A DNA stretch of 20,389 bases, taken from the NCBI GenBank assembly GCA_002408105.1, contig DHQM01000217.1, positions 1,344 to 21,732 of the forward strand, in the 5' to 3' direction. Below are positions 1-8,747 of the stretch, piece after piece (the stretch's first letter is position 1; each line of letters starts with the position of its first letter). The notes under the pieces were generated by a model that saw only the letters and a list, made by a program, of their open reading frames with translations, did not search any database and was not told the origin of the DNA. The DNA is from Gammaproteobacteria bacterium UBA5338. GTDB lineage: Bacteria; Pseudomonadota; Gammaproteobacteria; Pseudomonadales; UBA5862. Position numbers and translations under genes: made by a program.

Positions 1-2299
1 TGTTCTTACCGATGTCGTGCACGTCGCCCTTTACCGTGGCGAGCAATATCCGCCCCTTGGCACGGCTGCCGGCCTCCTTGCGGGCTTCGATGAACGGAAC
101 CAGGTGGGCCACTGCCTGTTTCATGACCCGGGCACTCTTCACGACCTGCGGCAAAAACATCTTGCCGGCACCAAAGAGGTCGCCCACCACATTCATACCA
201 TCCATGAGGGGGCCTTCGATGACCTCAATGGGATGGTCGCACAGCTGGCGTGCCGCCTCGGAATCCTCGACAATATAGGTGTTGATGCCTTTGACCAGCG
301 CATGCGTGATGCGCTCCTTCACCGGCAACTCACGCCACTCCAGGTTTTCCGCCTCGCGCTTGCTGCCGTCACCGGCATGGTCGGGGGCAATTTCAAGCAA
401 CCGTTCGGTGGCATCGTCGCGGCGGTTCAACACCACGTCCTCGACCCGCTCGCGCAGTTTTGCCGGGATTTCTTCGTAAATCGCCAACTGACCCGCGTTG
501 ACGATGCCCATCTTCAGTCCCTTGCCAATGGCGTGGAACAGGAACACGGCGTGGATGGCTTCGCGGACCGGGTTGTTGCCCCGAAACGAAAACGACACAT
601 TGGAGATGCCGCCTGAGGTCAGCGCATGGGGCAGGTTGTCGCGTGCGTAGGCGCAAGCCTCGATGAAATCGACCGCGTAGTTGTTGTGCTCATCGATGCC
701 GGTCGCGATAGCGAACACGTTGGGGTCGAAGATGATGTCTTCAGGGGGGAACCCGACCGTGTTCACCAGCAGGTCGTAGCAGCGTTTCATGATGGCTTGC
801 TTGCGTTCGAGCGTATCCGCCTGGCCGGCTTCATCGAACGCCATGACCACCACTGCGGCGCCGTAGCGCCGACACAACTTGGCTTGCTTAATGAAGGCAG
901 GCTCGCCTTCCTTGAGGCTGATCGAGTTGACGATGCCTTTGCCCTGAATGCACTGCAATCCGGCTTCTAAGATCTCCCACTTGGAGGAGTCGATCATGAT
1001 CGGTACGCGGGAGATGTCCGGCTCGGAGGCCACCAGGTTGAGGAAGTGCACCATGGCGGCCCGTGAATCGAGCATGCCCTCGTCCATGTTGATGTCGATG
1101 ACCTGGGCACCGGCCTCGACCTGCTGGCGGGCCACTTCCAGGGCGGTGTCGTAGTCCTCCTCGCGAATCAGCCGGGCAAAGCGTGCCGAGCCGGTCACGT
1201 TGGTGCGCTCGCCGACGTTCAAAAACAGGCTGTTTTCGTCGATCACCAGCGGCTCGAGCCCGCTCAGGCGGCAAGCGGGTGGCACCCTTGGAATCGGTCG
1301 CGGGGCATGGCGTGCTGCGGCCTCAGCAAGCGCAGCAATGTGGGCTGGTGTGGTGCCGCAACACCCCCCAACGATGTTCAAAAAGCCACTCGCCATGAAC
1401 TCTTCCACGACCTCGGCCATTTGTTCAGGGGTTTCGTCGTACTCGCCGAACTCGTTCGGTAGCCCTGCGTTCGGGTGGGCGGAAACCAGCGTATCGGCCA
1501 CCCCGGAAAGCTCCTCAATGTGCGGGCGCATCTCGGCGGCCCCCAAAGCGCAGTTGAGGCCGATTGCAAGGGGAGCCGCGTGGCGCACTGAGTGCCAGAA
1601 CGCGGTCGGGGTCTGGCCGGACAGGGTGCGGCCACTGGCGTCGGTGATGGTGCCCGAGATCACCACAGGCAGCTCGAATCCGCAGTCTTCGAAACACTGG
1701 TGTACCGCAAAAATGGCGGCCTTGCAGTTGAGTGTATCGAACACGGTTTCGATCAGAATGATATCGACGCCGCCTTCAATCAATGCAGCGGTGGCTTCGC
1801 GGTAGTCCTGTGCCAAACGTTCAAACGTGACTGCACGATACCCAGGGTTATTGACGTCCGGTGACAGCGATGCGGTTTGGTTGGTTGGCCCCAGGATTCC
1901 GGCAACGAACCGTGGTCGTGTCGGGTCTTGCGCGGTCACCATGTCTGCAACGGTGCGGGCGAGGCGGGCGCCTTCAAGGTTGAGGTCAGGAACTGCGTCT
2001 TCAAGGCAGTAGTCGGCCTGGGCAATTCGGGTCGAACTGAAGGTGTTGGTTTCGATGATGTCCGCGCCGGCATCGAGGTAGGCTCTGTGGATCGCAGCGA
2101 TGATGTCTGGGCGGGTCAGGCTGAGTAGGTCGTTGTTGCCTTTCAGGCTTTGGCTGAGGCCAGCAAACCGAGTGCCGCGAAAATCGTCCTCTTCAAGCGC
2201 ATGCCCTTGAATCATGGTGCCCATGGCGCCATCAAGAACCAGTATGCGCTTCTTGAGGGCTTGTCTTAGGGCTGCCAGGCGGTCTTTTCGGGTCTGCAT
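1..2299 (-). CDS. metH: Cobalamin-dependent methionine synthase, N-terminal 766 residues (partial, runs off left edge)
   Basis: MetH transfers a methyl group from 5-methyltetrahydrofolate through cobalamin to homocysteine, giving methionine and tetrahydrofolate in the cytoplasm. Reading back from the ATG at 2299, the frame stays open to the window edge. The homocysteine-binding domain comes first and has the zinc cysteines: C250 in an NCALGA context and C313-C314 in GGCCGT, close to E. coli C247, C310 and C311. The pterin-binding domain follows, with [11 protein letters not shown], then the four-helix cap. The visible protein stops inside the cobalamin domain at DVHDIGKN, where H761 is the expected lower axial cobalt ligand (E. 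coli H759). The rest of the B12 domain and the AdoMet reactivation domain lie outside the window. An AAGGA lies 12 nt before the ATG, rather far. It is divergent from nfuA across about 140 nt; I see no cobalamin or SAM riboswitch there. Confidence 0.97.
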   Translation of the reverse strand, partial: MQTRKDRLAALRQALKKRILVLDGAMGTMIQGHALEEDDFRGTRFAGLSQSLKGNNDLLSLTRPDIIAAIHRAYLDAGADIIETNTFSSTRIAQADYCLEDAVPDLNLEGARLARTVADMVTAQDPTRPRFVAGILGPTNQTASLSPDVNNPGYRAVTFERLAQDYREATAALIEGGVDIILIETVFDTLNCKAAIFAVHQCFEDCGFELPVVISGTITDASGRTLSGQTPTAFWHSVRHAAPLAIGLNCALGAAEMRPHIEELSGVADTLVSAHPNAGLPNEFGEYDETPEQMAEVVEEFMASGFLNIVGGCCGTTPAHIAALAEAAARHAPRPIPRVPPACRLSGLEPLVIDENSLFLNVGERTNVTGSARFARLIREEDYDTALEVARQQVEAGAQVIDINMDEGMLDSRAAMVHFLNLVASEPDISRVPIMIDSSKWEILEAGLQCIQGKGIVNSISLKEGEPAFIKQAKLCRRYGAAVVVMAFDEAGQADTLERKQAIMKRCYDLLVNTVGFPPEDIIFDPNVFAIATGIDEHNNYAVDFIEACAYARDNLPHALTSGGISNVSFSFRGNNPVREAIHAVFLFHAIGKGLKMGIVNAGQLAIYEEIPAKLRERVEDVVLNRRDDATERLLEIAPDHAGDGSKREAENLEWRELPVKERITHALVKGINTYIVEDSEAARQLCDHPIEVIEGPLMDGMNVVGDLFGAGKMFLPQVVKSARVMKQAVAHLVPFIEARKEAGSRAKGRILLATVKGDVHDIGKN

Positions 2300-2440
2300 C
2301 GGAAGCTTAAGTCCTTATACGATCTACGGTTTTTGCTGTTTGCAAAAGTTGATATTGTACCAGCCCGGGCCCAGCGAGCGCGGGATACGGGCCGTGTTGA
2401 CCACCGCCCCCATTCACCCAACCACCGGGTACAGCCAAGT

Positions 2441-3031
2441 ATGACAGGCCTCACCATCACTGAATCCGCACAGGGGTACATCGCTGAGCTGCTGTCCAAG
2501 CAGGACGAGGACAGCATGCACATCCGTGTGTTTGTGGCAGATCCCGGTACACCCCGGGCGGAGAGTTGCGTCGCCTATTGCCGCGCTGAGGATGCAGAGC
2601 CCGATGACCTGGTCATTGCCTGCGAGGGCTTCAACGCCTATGTCGAGGCACGCAGCCTGCCTTTTCTGGACGAAGCGCTTATTGACTACGCGAAAGACCG
2701 CTTTGGAGGCCAGCTGACCATCAAGGCGCCCAACGCCAAGATCGGCAAGGTTGACGACTCCAGCCCGTTGGAGGACCGCATCAACTACGTGCTGTACACC
2801 GAGATCAACCCCGGTCTTGCCGCCCACGGGGGGGAGGTGAGCCTGGTGGAAATCATCGAAGGCGAAGGCATCGCCGTGTTGCAGTTCGGCGGGGGCTGCC
2901 AGGGCTGCGGGATGGTGGATGCAACCCTCAAGCACGGTGTCGAGCGCACCCTGGTTGAGCAGGTGCCTGAAATCAGGGCGGTCCGCGATGTGACCGACCA
3001 CAGCATGCGCGAGAATGCTTACTACACCTAG
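2441..3031 (+). CDS. nfuA: Fe-S cluster carrier protein NfuA
   Basis: NfuA (196 aa) carries a [4Fe-4S] cluster to target apoproteins, especially under oxidative stress or iron starvation. The N-terminal half is a degenerate A-type (IscA-like) domain containing [11 protein letters not shown]. The C-terminal Nfu domain has [12 protein letters not shown] and [12 protein letters not shown]; its CxxC (C153, C156) binds the cluster at a dimer interface. Length and order match E. coli NfuA (191 aa) throughout. The frame is open back to 2333, but homology begins at the ATG at 2441, where [10 protein letters not shown] aligns with the family N terminus. No strong ribosome binding site precedes it. The next gene converges from the other strand 32 nt downstream, and I see no obvious intrinsic terminator between them. 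Confidence 0.96.
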   Translation: MTGLTITESAQGYIAELLSKQDEDSMHIRVFVADPGTPRAESCVAYCRAEDAEPDDLVIACEGFNAYVEARSLPFLDEALIDYAKDRFGGQLTIKAPNAKIGKVDDSSPLEDRINYVLYTEINPGLAAHGGEVSLVEIIEGEGIAVLQFGGGCQGCGMVDATLKHGVERTLVEQVPEIRAVRDVTDHSMRENAYYT

Positions 3032-3063
3032 CCGGTGGCGGTAAGGCGCTGGGTCCGGTGACG

Positions 3064-3984
3064 TTATGACGCCGCTTCGATGCGGGTGCGCACTATGGCG
3101 GTCTCGCGGTGCAGCGTTTGTAGGCAGTTTTCCAATTCGCGCCATTCGGCTTTAAAGCGTTCCAGTCGGCTGTGCGCGTCCAGCGCGCCGCTGCGCAAGG
3201 CCGCATCCGAAGACCCGGTTCGAATTCGATCGATCGTCTGCTCGGTGTTTTCAAACTGCCGCTTGAGTTGTGCCAAGGCCAAATCGGCCTTTTCCGATGT
3301 TTGTTCCAGGCGCACCAGTTGTTTGGCGGCATTTTGTGGCAGGGCGTCATCCAGCAACACCCGCTGTTGTTCCATGATTTCATCCTGTAGGTCCAGGATG
3401 TTGTCCTTGACGGACTGCAGGTCCAGCATCGCCTGCTCGATCTCGTCGATGTGCGCCGTCTCAACCTCGTCTTCGTGAGCTTCCGCGGGTTCCGCCGCCG
3501 CGGAGGATGGCCCTTCGGGGTCTGTTTCCGGTTCCGTTGGCACCTCCGCTGGTGCCAGCGATTCCGCGCGGGACGCGGTTGCCACCTCATCAAAGAGTTT
3601 GCCGAGGTGTTGATGGGTGAGCTCCCAGTTCGCGGAGACTTGATCGAGCTCATTGATGCTTGCCTGCTCGGCGCGGAGGAATTTCCACCGCAGCAGCGCG
3701 GAACGCACCTCTCCGTCGATTGACTTGAAGTCCGCGGTGGTGGGCCGCGCATCCAAGGTTTCCATGTGCGATTCGGTGTCCTGGATGGCCTCGTTCAGGT
3801 AGTCTCGGTAGAGCTTTGTCGGTCGCATGGTCGCTGCACCGGTTGGGCCCCGCAACCTGTCCAATGTCTGAAAGTAGCGCTTACGGAGCTGCCTGCTGTA
3901 GAGCGACAGCCCCGCGACTGCCAGGGTTAGCACTGCGAACAGCTCAATCAGGTATAAGGCGTGCAGGCGACTGATCTCAATCAT
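3064..3984 (-). CDS. Hypothetical membrane-anchored coiled-coil protein
   Basis: I do not recognise this 306-aa protein. From the ATG at 3984 it has one hydrophobic segment at about residues 9-28, followed by a basic stretch (RQLRKRY), so it is probably a single-pass inner-membrane protein with its bulk in the cytoplasm. A helical region spans about 50-138. An acidic, Pro/Ala/Glu-rich linker follows at about 140-175. A long charged helical region runs from about 178 to the C terminus, rich in Leu, Glu, Gln and Arg with heptad-like spacing, so coiled-coil self-association is likely. The frame continues upstream to 4050, but that extension (with RPPLDPG) does not look like a signal sequence, whereas the ATG at 3984 directly precedes the anchor. 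The coding frame is convincing from its amphipathic pattern. No neighbour suggests a function; a structural or envelope role is only a guess. Confidence 0.75.
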   Translation of the reverse strand: MIEISRLHALYLIELFAVLTLAVAGLSLYSRQLRKRYFQTLDRLRGPTGAATMRPTKLYRDYLNEAIQDTESHMETLDARPTTADFKSIDGEVRSALLRWKFLRAEQASINELDQVSANWELTHQHLGKLFDEVATASRAESLAPAEVPTEPETDPEGPSSAAAEPAEAHEDEVETAHIDEIEQAMLDLQSVKDNILDLQDEIMEQQRVLLDDALPQNAAKQLVRLEQTSEKADLALAQLKRQFENTEQTIDRIRTGSSDAALRSGALDAHSRLERFKAEWRELENCLQTLHRETAIVRTRIEAAS

Positions 3985-4151
3985 AATTAAACCCGGGTCC
4001 AAGGGCGGCCGGATTCGTTGCGTACAGTATTTTCGAAGCGCTTGGTACACAGGACGCCGCCGCAGCCTTCGAAGTATGGTGCAGAATCAATGGTTTTGCA
4101 GATGATGCGGTGTATCGGTACGCCGTTTACCGTCACTTGTAGGTACAGTTA

Positions 4152-4718
4152 ATGGCCGCCCTGGAAACGCTTTTCACCCGCTATTCTCATCCCAAGTTGA
4201 CCGACCCCGCCCCTGGAGCGAATGAACTCCGTGATTTGTTCCGCGCGGCGATGCGCGCGCCCGATCATGCCCTCCTTCGCCCGTGGAGATTCCTGACCGT
4301 GCGCGGAGAGGCCAGAGCACGGTTGGGCCTGCTCATGGAGGCTGCCGCCCGCGAAGAAGAGGCTGATTTGACTGATGCGCGCGCGCAAAAACTGCGGAAC
4401 GCGCCCCTGCGCGCGCCCCTGCTCGTTGTTGCGTATGCTCGGGTCCAGGAACACCCAAAGGTGCCCGAGGTGGAACAGTTGCTGGCCACGGGCGCGGCTG
4501 TGGAGAACTTTTTGGTTGCAGCCCATGCACTCGGCTACGGAGCCATGTGGCGGACCGGTGCCATCGCATACAACCGCACACTGCATCGGCTGCTTGGACT
4601 GGAGCCCTGCGATCGGATCGTTGCTTTTGTCTATGTGGGCACGCCCGTGAACGACATGGCCGCACAAAAGGCCACGTTGGACGCCGCCCCTGAGCAGCAT
4701 GTCCGGGAATGGGGCTGA
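4152..4718 (+). CDS. YdjA-like nitroreductase family protein
   Basis: This 188-aa protein belongs to the FMN-dependent nitroreductase superfamily, short YdjA-type branch, whose members reduce nitro compounds or related acceptors with NAD(P)H; the physiological substrate is generally unknown. It aligns end to end with E. coli YdjA (183 aa). The N terminus has the FMN-phosphate-binding Arg region (TRYSHPKL). Near residues 35-46 is the diagnostic RAPDHALLRPWRF, corresponding to RAPDHKSMQPWHF in YdjA. Then come the RNAPLRAPLLVV strand, VPEVEQLLATGAAVENFLVAAHALGYGAMWRTG, and DRIVAFVYVGTP near the C terminus. The start at 4152 has only a weak upstream AGG. It lies alone between an oppositely oriented hypothetical gene and a tRNA gene, so context adds nothing to its role. 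Confidence 0.88.
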   Translation: MAALETLFTRYSHPKLTDPAPGANELRDLFRAAMRAPDHALLRPWRFLTVRGEARARLGLLMEAAAREEEADLTDARAQKLRNAPLRAPLLVVAYARVQEHPKVPEVEQLLATGAAVENFLVAAHALGYGAMWRTGAIAYNRTLHRLLGLEPCDRIVAFVYVGTPVNDMAAQKATLDAAPEQHVREWG

Positions 4719-4720
4719 GA

Positions 4721-4749
4721 TTGCGCCCCACTGACCGCTGAGGTACAGT
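4721..4749 (+). promoter_or_regulatory. Predicted sigma-70 promoter of tRNA-Ser(GGA)
   Basis: A -35 TTGCGC (4721-4726) and a -10 TACAGT (4744-4749) are separated by exactly 17 nt, just after the nitroreductase stop codon. The -10 is followed by a very GC-rich discriminator (GGCCGCCC), a feature of stringently controlled stable-RNA promoters. Transcription would start near 4756, about 43 nt before the mature tRNA. This is a consensus match only. Confidence 0.6.
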
Positions 4750-4798
4750 GGCCGCCCGCTACCGGTGGCGCCACCAGTGGGTCCGCGCCAAGCTTCCC

Positions 4799-4889
4799 GG
4801 AGAGGTGTCCGAGTGGTTGAAGGAGCACGCCTGGAAAGCGTGTATACGGTCACCCCGTATCGAGGGTTCGAATCCCTCCCTCTCCGCCA
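4799..4889 (+). tRNA. tRNA-Ser (anticodon GGA)
   Basis: A complete 91-nt class II tRNA. The acceptor GGAGAGG pairs with CCTCTCC (4879-4885), followed by discriminator G and an encoded CCA (4887-4889). The anticodon loop is CTGGAAA with anticodon GGA at 4833-4835, closed by a CACGC/GCGTG stem. A long variable arm typical of serine tRNAs precedes the T arm (GAGGGTTCGAATCCCTC). It decodes UCC and UCU. Confidence 0.97.
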
Positions 4890-4995
4890 AGTCTTTCTCA
4901 ACTGGTCCCGGTACTGAGGAGGTCGGCGTTCGCTCTGAGCCCTGGCCGCAAGTCGATCCCTCAGGCGTTTGGAATTGCAGGCCCCTTCTCAAGCT

Positions 4996-6342
4996 TTACT
5001 TCTCGGTGGGCTCCTCCCCGCCGACCCAGCGCTGCATGAGCGCGCAGGTCACCAAGTCGCCGGTGACATTGACGGCGGTGCGGCTCATGTCGAGGATGCG
5101 GTCGACGCCCATGATCAATGCAATCCCGGCCGGCGGGATGCCGACGGTCCCAAGCACCATGGACAAAATCACAATGCCGACGCCGGGGGTGGCAGGCGAC
5201 CCAATTGACGCGCCGACGGCCATGGCAACAATCAGGGCCATGCTGCCCCAGCTCAAATCCACTCCATAGACTTGCGCCAGAAAGACCGCTGCAACGCTTT
5301 GGTACAGGGCGGTACCGTTCATGTTGATGGTGGCGCCCAAGGGGATGACAAACTGGGAGATGGACGGGCTCACCTGGAGCTGGGTTTCAGCGGTTTTAAT
5401 CGACAGCGGCATCACGGTTGCGGAGCTGGATGTAGAGAACGCGAGCAGCAGCACGTCCTTGGTGTCGCGGATGAACCGCAACGGCGGCTTGCCCGCCAGT
5501 ATCCGTAGCATGAGCAGGTAAACCAGCAGCATGGTCAACAGGCCAAGCAGCACGGTTGCTACGTAGATGGCCATGCCCAATAAGGCCTCGAGGCCGATTT
5601 TGGTGGTCAGTTGGGCCATCAGACCAAAAACCGCAAATGGCGCAAGGCGCATGGCCCAGCGGACCACTGTCATGCAGATTTCCTGCAGAGAGCCAAGCAA
5701 GTCGAGCATCGGCTTGGCCTGGTGCGGCGCCATGGACACCAGTGCGATGCCGAAAATCACCGAGAAGATAACAATCTGCAGCATTTGCCCCTGCACCATG
5801 GCGTCCAGCGGGTTGCCCGGTAGCAGTCCGACCACCGCGTCCGGCAACTCGATCAGGCTCGGTGCCGTGGCCGCTGGCGTGGTGGTGGTTGATGCTGGGC
5901 CTTGCACGGGGCGCAGTCCCGTCATGGAGTCCCCAGGGCGGATCACCCCGGCAATGAGCAGGCCGATGCATGCGGCAAGTGCAGTGGTCGCGGCAAAAAA
6001 CAAGGTGACGCGCAGGCCGAGCTTTTTGAGTTGTTCGATGTTTTCGCTGGCCGCGAGGCCTCGGATGACCGAGGCGATCACCAGCGGGATGACGATCATC
6101 TGAACGGTGGCCAAAAACAGCCGACCTGGGAATGCAAGCCAGTTGCCGACAGTCACACCCACAGAAGGGCTGACCAGCCCCACCGAGGGTCCAAGCAGCA
6201 CCCCGACCGCCAGGCCAAGGGCCATCCCCACCAGCACTTTGGCCCACAGTCGCCCCTGTACCATCCCCGACAAGTAGTCGCTGAGGTGTGCAAGCGAGCG
6301 TGGGTTCAGGTAATCGAGCGCGCGAAGTGGTGGTGTTGTCAT
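4996..6342 (-). CDS. Dicarboxylate/amino acid:cation symporter (DAACS family), probably aspartate/glutamate
   Basis: This 448-aa inner-membrane protein is a DAACS (GltP/DctA-type) carrier, taking up acidic substrates with Na+ or H+. It has about eight hydrophobic segments and two re-entrant hairpins: the serine-rich HP1 tip STSSSATVMP (from residue 303) and the HP2 tip GSPATPGVG (381-389). The last helix, DRILDMSRTAVNVTGD (414-429), has D414, D418, R421, N425 and D429 at the spacing of GltPh D390, D394, R397, N401 and D405. The Asp at the D394 position contacts the amino group of amino-acid substrates and is replaced in DctA, so aspartate/glutamate is more likely than C4-dicarboxylates. Oddly, the canonical NMDGTA reads NMNGTA, with N342 replacing the sodium-site Asp. 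I chose the ATG at 6342 because homology starts there; upstream in-frame sequence overlaps the aminotransferase gene. It lies 101 nt downstream of that gene, possibly co-transcribed. Confidence 0.92.
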   Translation of the reverse strand: MTTPPLRALDYLNPRSLAHLSDYLSGMVQGRLWAKVLVGMALGLAVGVLLGPSVGLVSPSVGVTVGNWLAFPGRLFLATVQMIVIPLVIASVIRGLAASENIEQLKKLGLRVTLFFAATTALAACIGLLIAGVIRPGDSMTGLRPVQGPASTTTTPAATAPSLIELPDAVVGLLPGNPLDAMVQGQMLQIVIFSVIFGIALVSMAPHQAKPMLDLLGSLQEICMTVVRWAMRLAPFAVFGLMAQLTTKIGLEALLGMAIYVATVLLGLLTMLLVYLLMLRILAGKPPLRFIRDTKDVLLLAFSTSSSATVMPLSIKTAETQLQVSPSISQFVIPLGATINMNGTALYQSVAAVFLAQVYGVDLSWGSMALIVAMAVGASIGSPATPGVGIVILSMVLGTVGIPPAGIALIMGVDRILDMSRTAVNVTGDLVTCALMQRWVGGEEPTEK

Positions 6343-6443
6343 CGGTTCGATGCTGTGGTTTTGCGAAGCCCAAGACTTGTGAGCCGGCTCAGTGGTCCCC
6401 GATCCATCATTGCTCAGAGTCAATTCTTTGGGGTTGATGCAGG

Positions 6444-7622
6444 TCAGCCCATTTGCCGTTGGTGGCCAAGAACTTCGTCCAGCGAGGCCAGCATACAGTC
6501 GATTTCCCCGTGGCTGACAACCAGCGAAGGCATGAACCGCAGGCAATTGGGCCTCGGGGCATTGAGCAGGAGCCCGCGCTCAAACGCTGATTCGACCAGC
6601 TTGCGAGCGTCGAATGCAGTGGTGTCCAGAGCCAGCAACAGCCCTGCTCCACGGACCCCTCCCAGCTGGTGTCGGGCTGCAAGAGACTCGATTCCTGTGC
6701 GCAAATAACGGCCACGCTCGCGGGTGCTCGCCAAAAAGCCCGGTTCGAGCAGTGTGTCGAGTACCGCGAGACCGGCGGCGCAAACCAGCGGATTGCCGTT
6801 GAAGGTGCCGCCTTGCTCGCCATGCGCGAAGCAGCTCACCCGCTCCTTGCAAAGCAGGGCCGCCAAGGGAACGCCGCCGCCGATGCCTTTTCCGAGCGTG
6901 AGGATGTCTGGTGTTACCCCATAGTGCTGGTACGCAAACAGCGAGCCGGTGCGGCCCATCCCCGTTTGCACCTCATCGAAAATCAGCAGCAGGTCACGGC
7001 CTGCCGTGATTTTCCGCAGCCCTTCGAGGAAGCCTGGCAAAGCCGGTAAAACACCGGCTTCCCCTTGAATGGGCTCCAGCATCACGGCGACAGTTTGGTC
7101 GTCGATCGCGTGAGCCACTGCGTCCAGCTGGTTGAACGGGACTTTCACGAACCCTGGCACCTTGGGTTCGAAAAGGACATCCCAGCCTGGCTTTGCCGAT
7201 GCCGACATGGTTGCCAGGCTGCGGCCATGGAATCCGTTCTCAAAGGTGATGACCTTGTATGCACCGTCGCGGTTCAGCGCGCCCCACTTGCGTGCGAGCT
7301 TGATGGCCCCTTCGTTGGCTTCCGCGCCAGTGTTGGTGAAAAACACCTGATCGAAGGCGCTCGCATCGGTCAGCCGGTGGGCGAGGTCAACCATTGGCTG
7401 ATTGAAGAAAGCAGGACTTGGATTGATCAATTCGCCGGCCTGATCCTGAATCGCAGCCACCAGCCGGGGGTGGGCGTGGCCAAGGGAGTTGACTGCCCAG
7501 CCCTGGACGAAGTCGAGGTACTTGCGCCCGTTGGAGTCCCACAGCCAGGAACCGCGCCCACGCACGAACACTGTCTCTGGCCTTGGGGCGATCGGCATCA
7601 GAGCTGGATGTGGGTTGGCCAT
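6444..7622 (-). CDS. ArgD-like acetylornithine aminotransferase (class III PLP aminotransferase)
   Basis: This 392-aa enzyme is a fold-type I, class III PLP aminotransferase. It closely follows the ArgD (N-acetylornithine aminotransferase) pattern: [39 protein letters not shown] for PLP phosphate, [23 protein letters not shown] with the PLP-nitrogen Asp at 216, and [13 protein letters not shown] with the Schiff-base Lys at 245. ArgD swaps the amino group between N-acetylornithine and 2-oxoglutarate in arginine synthesis. The ATG at 7622 is preceded by AAGGAA about 9 nt away; the frame extends to 7694 but that part lacks homology. It is not EctB, which is encoded separately at 16264-17535 and has a different signature. 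Relatives accept other omega-amino substrates, including succinylornithine and diaminobutyrate-like compounds, so a link to ectoine metabolism next door cannot be excluded. No other arginine gene is in the window. Confidence 0.85.
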   Translation of the reverse strand: MANPHPALMPIAPRPETVFVRGRGSWLWDSNGRKYLDFVQGWAVNSLGHAHPRLVAAIQDQAGELINPSPAFFNQPMVDLAHRLTDASAFDQVFFTNTGAEANEGAIKLARKWGALNRDGAYKVITFENGFHGRSLATMSASAKPGWDVLFEPKVPGFVKVPFNQLDAVAHAIDDQTVAVMLEPIQGEAGVLPALPGFLEGLRKITAGRDLLLIFDEVQTGMGRTGSLFAYQHYGVTPDILTLGKGIGGGVPLAALLCKERVSCFAHGEQGGTFNGNPLVCAAGLAVLDTLLEPGFLASTRERGRYLRTGIESLAARHQLGGVRGAGLLLALDTTAFDARKLVESAFERGLLLNAPRPNCLRFMPSLVVSHGEIDCMLASLDEVLGHQRQMG

Positions 7623-8198
7623 GGATGCGGTTTCCTTGTGTATTTGGGGTGAACGGAATCGAGGGTCTGGTCGCAACGGACAGAGACAGGCCAATGGTTT
7701 CGGGACGCTGGATCACGGCGCGTCGCGCGCCGGGCATAACTGCGCAGAATGGGGCGCCGCTGTGCGGTGGGTGTGTCGACCTCTGGGCAGGCGCGGGGGC
7801 GAATCAGCCGGTCGGTGGCCGGTGCGATGACACCAGAGCGGGTTGGCATGTGCGGCCTCGGTTTGGGCAGCCGCAGGTCCGTTGGCGAAGGGGTGAGGCG
7901 GGCAGTCGCGTCAGGACTTGCGGCTGCCGATGGAAAAAATCAGAGAAACAGAATCCGACAGCAGGGGCGAGCGCATCGGCGTCGCGTGCTGCGGTCTGGG
8001 TGCTGCTGTGGCGGGAGATTGGCGCGCATCCGAAAGAGGTTACGGGTGGATTCTAGTGGGTGTCAATCCATGTTGTGGGACCGGCTTCAGTCCTTTGAGC
8101 AGCGACCCGCGTGGCGGTGAGGTCGAAGAGGTGTGGGGTGTATAAGATCTGACAACCTACGCCGCGGACCTCAGCGTTCGATACCCAGAGCGGCGTTC
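7623..8198. other. 575-nt gap without a credible gene
   Basis: No frame here gives a recognisable protein. Open frames on both strands have Arg/Gly/Cys-rich composition typical of non-coding frames in GC-rich DNA. The gap should hold the promoter of the aminotransferase and the 3' end of the ectoine operon. Just after the ectA stop, ACGCCGC (8159-8165) can pair with GCGGCGT (8190-8196) across a 24-nt loop, but no T run follows on the ectA strand, so it is a poor terminator candidate. I found no convincing -35/-10 pair. Confidence 0.6.
7716..7732. repeat. Perfect 7-bp inverted repeat in the aminotransferase upstream region
   Basis: CGGCGCG, a 3-nt spacer TCG, then CGCGCCG form an exact palindrome about 95-110 nt upstream of the aminotransferase start. 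It could be a protein-binding site or a short RNA hairpin. High GC content raises the chance that it is accidental. No T run flanks it, so it is not an intrinsic terminator. Confidence 0.35.
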
Positions 8199-8699
8199 TC
8201 AAAACGGACCGATGCTCAGCAGCCGTTCTGGCTCGTGGCTGGGCTCTGGAAAAAGCGCCGCACCAAACCCCGGGGATTCCTCCAGAGGCGCGCCCACGCG
8301 CCTGGCAAATCCTAAAAACAGGGCGCGAGACGCGGCATTGGACGGGGTCACATTGGTGATCAGGCGGCGCACACCGCGGCATGCTTCGGCGTTGATGAGA
8401 AACTCGAGCATTCGCCCGGCCACGCCCTTACCGCGCCCCGCGGGCGCAACGCCAACCTGCCACACAAACAAGGCATCCGGGTTGGGGGGCGGCCTGTAGC
8501 CGGTGACGAAGCCGATGGCCTGGTCGCCCGCCTCGGCGATGACGGAGGTGGCGGAAAAGTCGCGGCACACCATTAGGTAGGCATAGCAAGAATTGAGGTC
8601 CAGAGTCCCCGCGGCCTGAACCAGTTGCCAAATGCGCACACCATCCTCTACATCGGGATGGCGGAGCTGAATCTTGGTTTGGGTGTCCGTTTGCGTCAT
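8199..8699 (-). CDS. ectA: L-2,4-diaminobutyrate acetyltransferase EctA
   Basis: EctA (166 aa) uses acetyl-CoA to acetylate L-2,4-diaminobutyrate to N-gamma-acetyl-diaminobutyrate, the second committed step of ectoine synthesis. It is a GNAT-fold protein, but the EctA subfamily is clear: LRHPDVEDGVRIWQLV, TLDLNSCYAYLMVCRDF (D34), DALFVWQVGV (W80) and the acetyl-CoA loop GRGKGVAGRML (88-98). H155 and E158 near the C terminus fall where characterised EctA enzymes bind substrate. The usual PLDxNSxYxYLLLCxHF core is somewhat diverged (TLD for PLD, RDF for xHF). The gene is the last of the nine-gene directon, 48 nt after ehuA. In most genomes ectA opens the cluster immediately before ectB. No strong ribosome binding site precedes the ATG at 8699, which could limit translation. 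Confidence 0.95.
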   Translation of the reverse strand: MTQTDTQTKIQLRHPDVEDGVRIWQLVQAAGTLDLNSCYAYLMVCRDFSATSVIAEAGDQAIGFVTGYRPPPNPDALFVWQVGVAPAGRGKGVAGRMLEFLINAEACRGVRRLITNVTPSNAASRALFLGFARRVGAPLEESPGFGAALFPEPSHEPERLLSIGPF

Positions 8700-8747
8700 G
8701 GGTTTCGGGGGCTCGTTTGCTGTGCTTGGAAAGTGCGCTCTTGGCTC

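Noticed and set aside
2300..2440. Possible cobalamin or SAM riboswitch before metH
   Set aside because: The divergent spacer is only 141 nt, and I see neither a B12-box-like segment nor a SAM aptamer core. A TACAAT at 2359-2354 on the minus strand could be a -10 but lacks a matching -35.
2414..3145. Minus-strand 243-codon frame over nfuA
   Set aside because: It is antisense to a complete and conserved nfuA and has no family features.
4149..4901. Minus-strand 250-codon frame covering tRNA-Ser and the nitroreductase
   Set aside because: Its N terminus (RGRDSNPRYGVTVYTLSRRAPSTTR) is the well-known false translation of the antisense strand of a tRNA gene; the rest is antisense to a real gene.
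6444..7622. The ArgD-like enzyme as a second EctB
   Set aside because: It has ArgD-type signatures ([26 protein letters not shown]) and lacks the EctB ones ([23 protein letters not shown]).
7583..8145. Several plus-strand frames between the aminotransferase and ectA
   Set aside because: Arg/Gly/Cys-rich products with no conserved motifs and mutual overlap; no ribosome binding site supports any of them.
8159..8196. Inverted repeat after ectA as a rho-independent terminator
   Set aside because: The 7-bp arms enclose a 24-nt loop and no T run follows on the transcribed strand.
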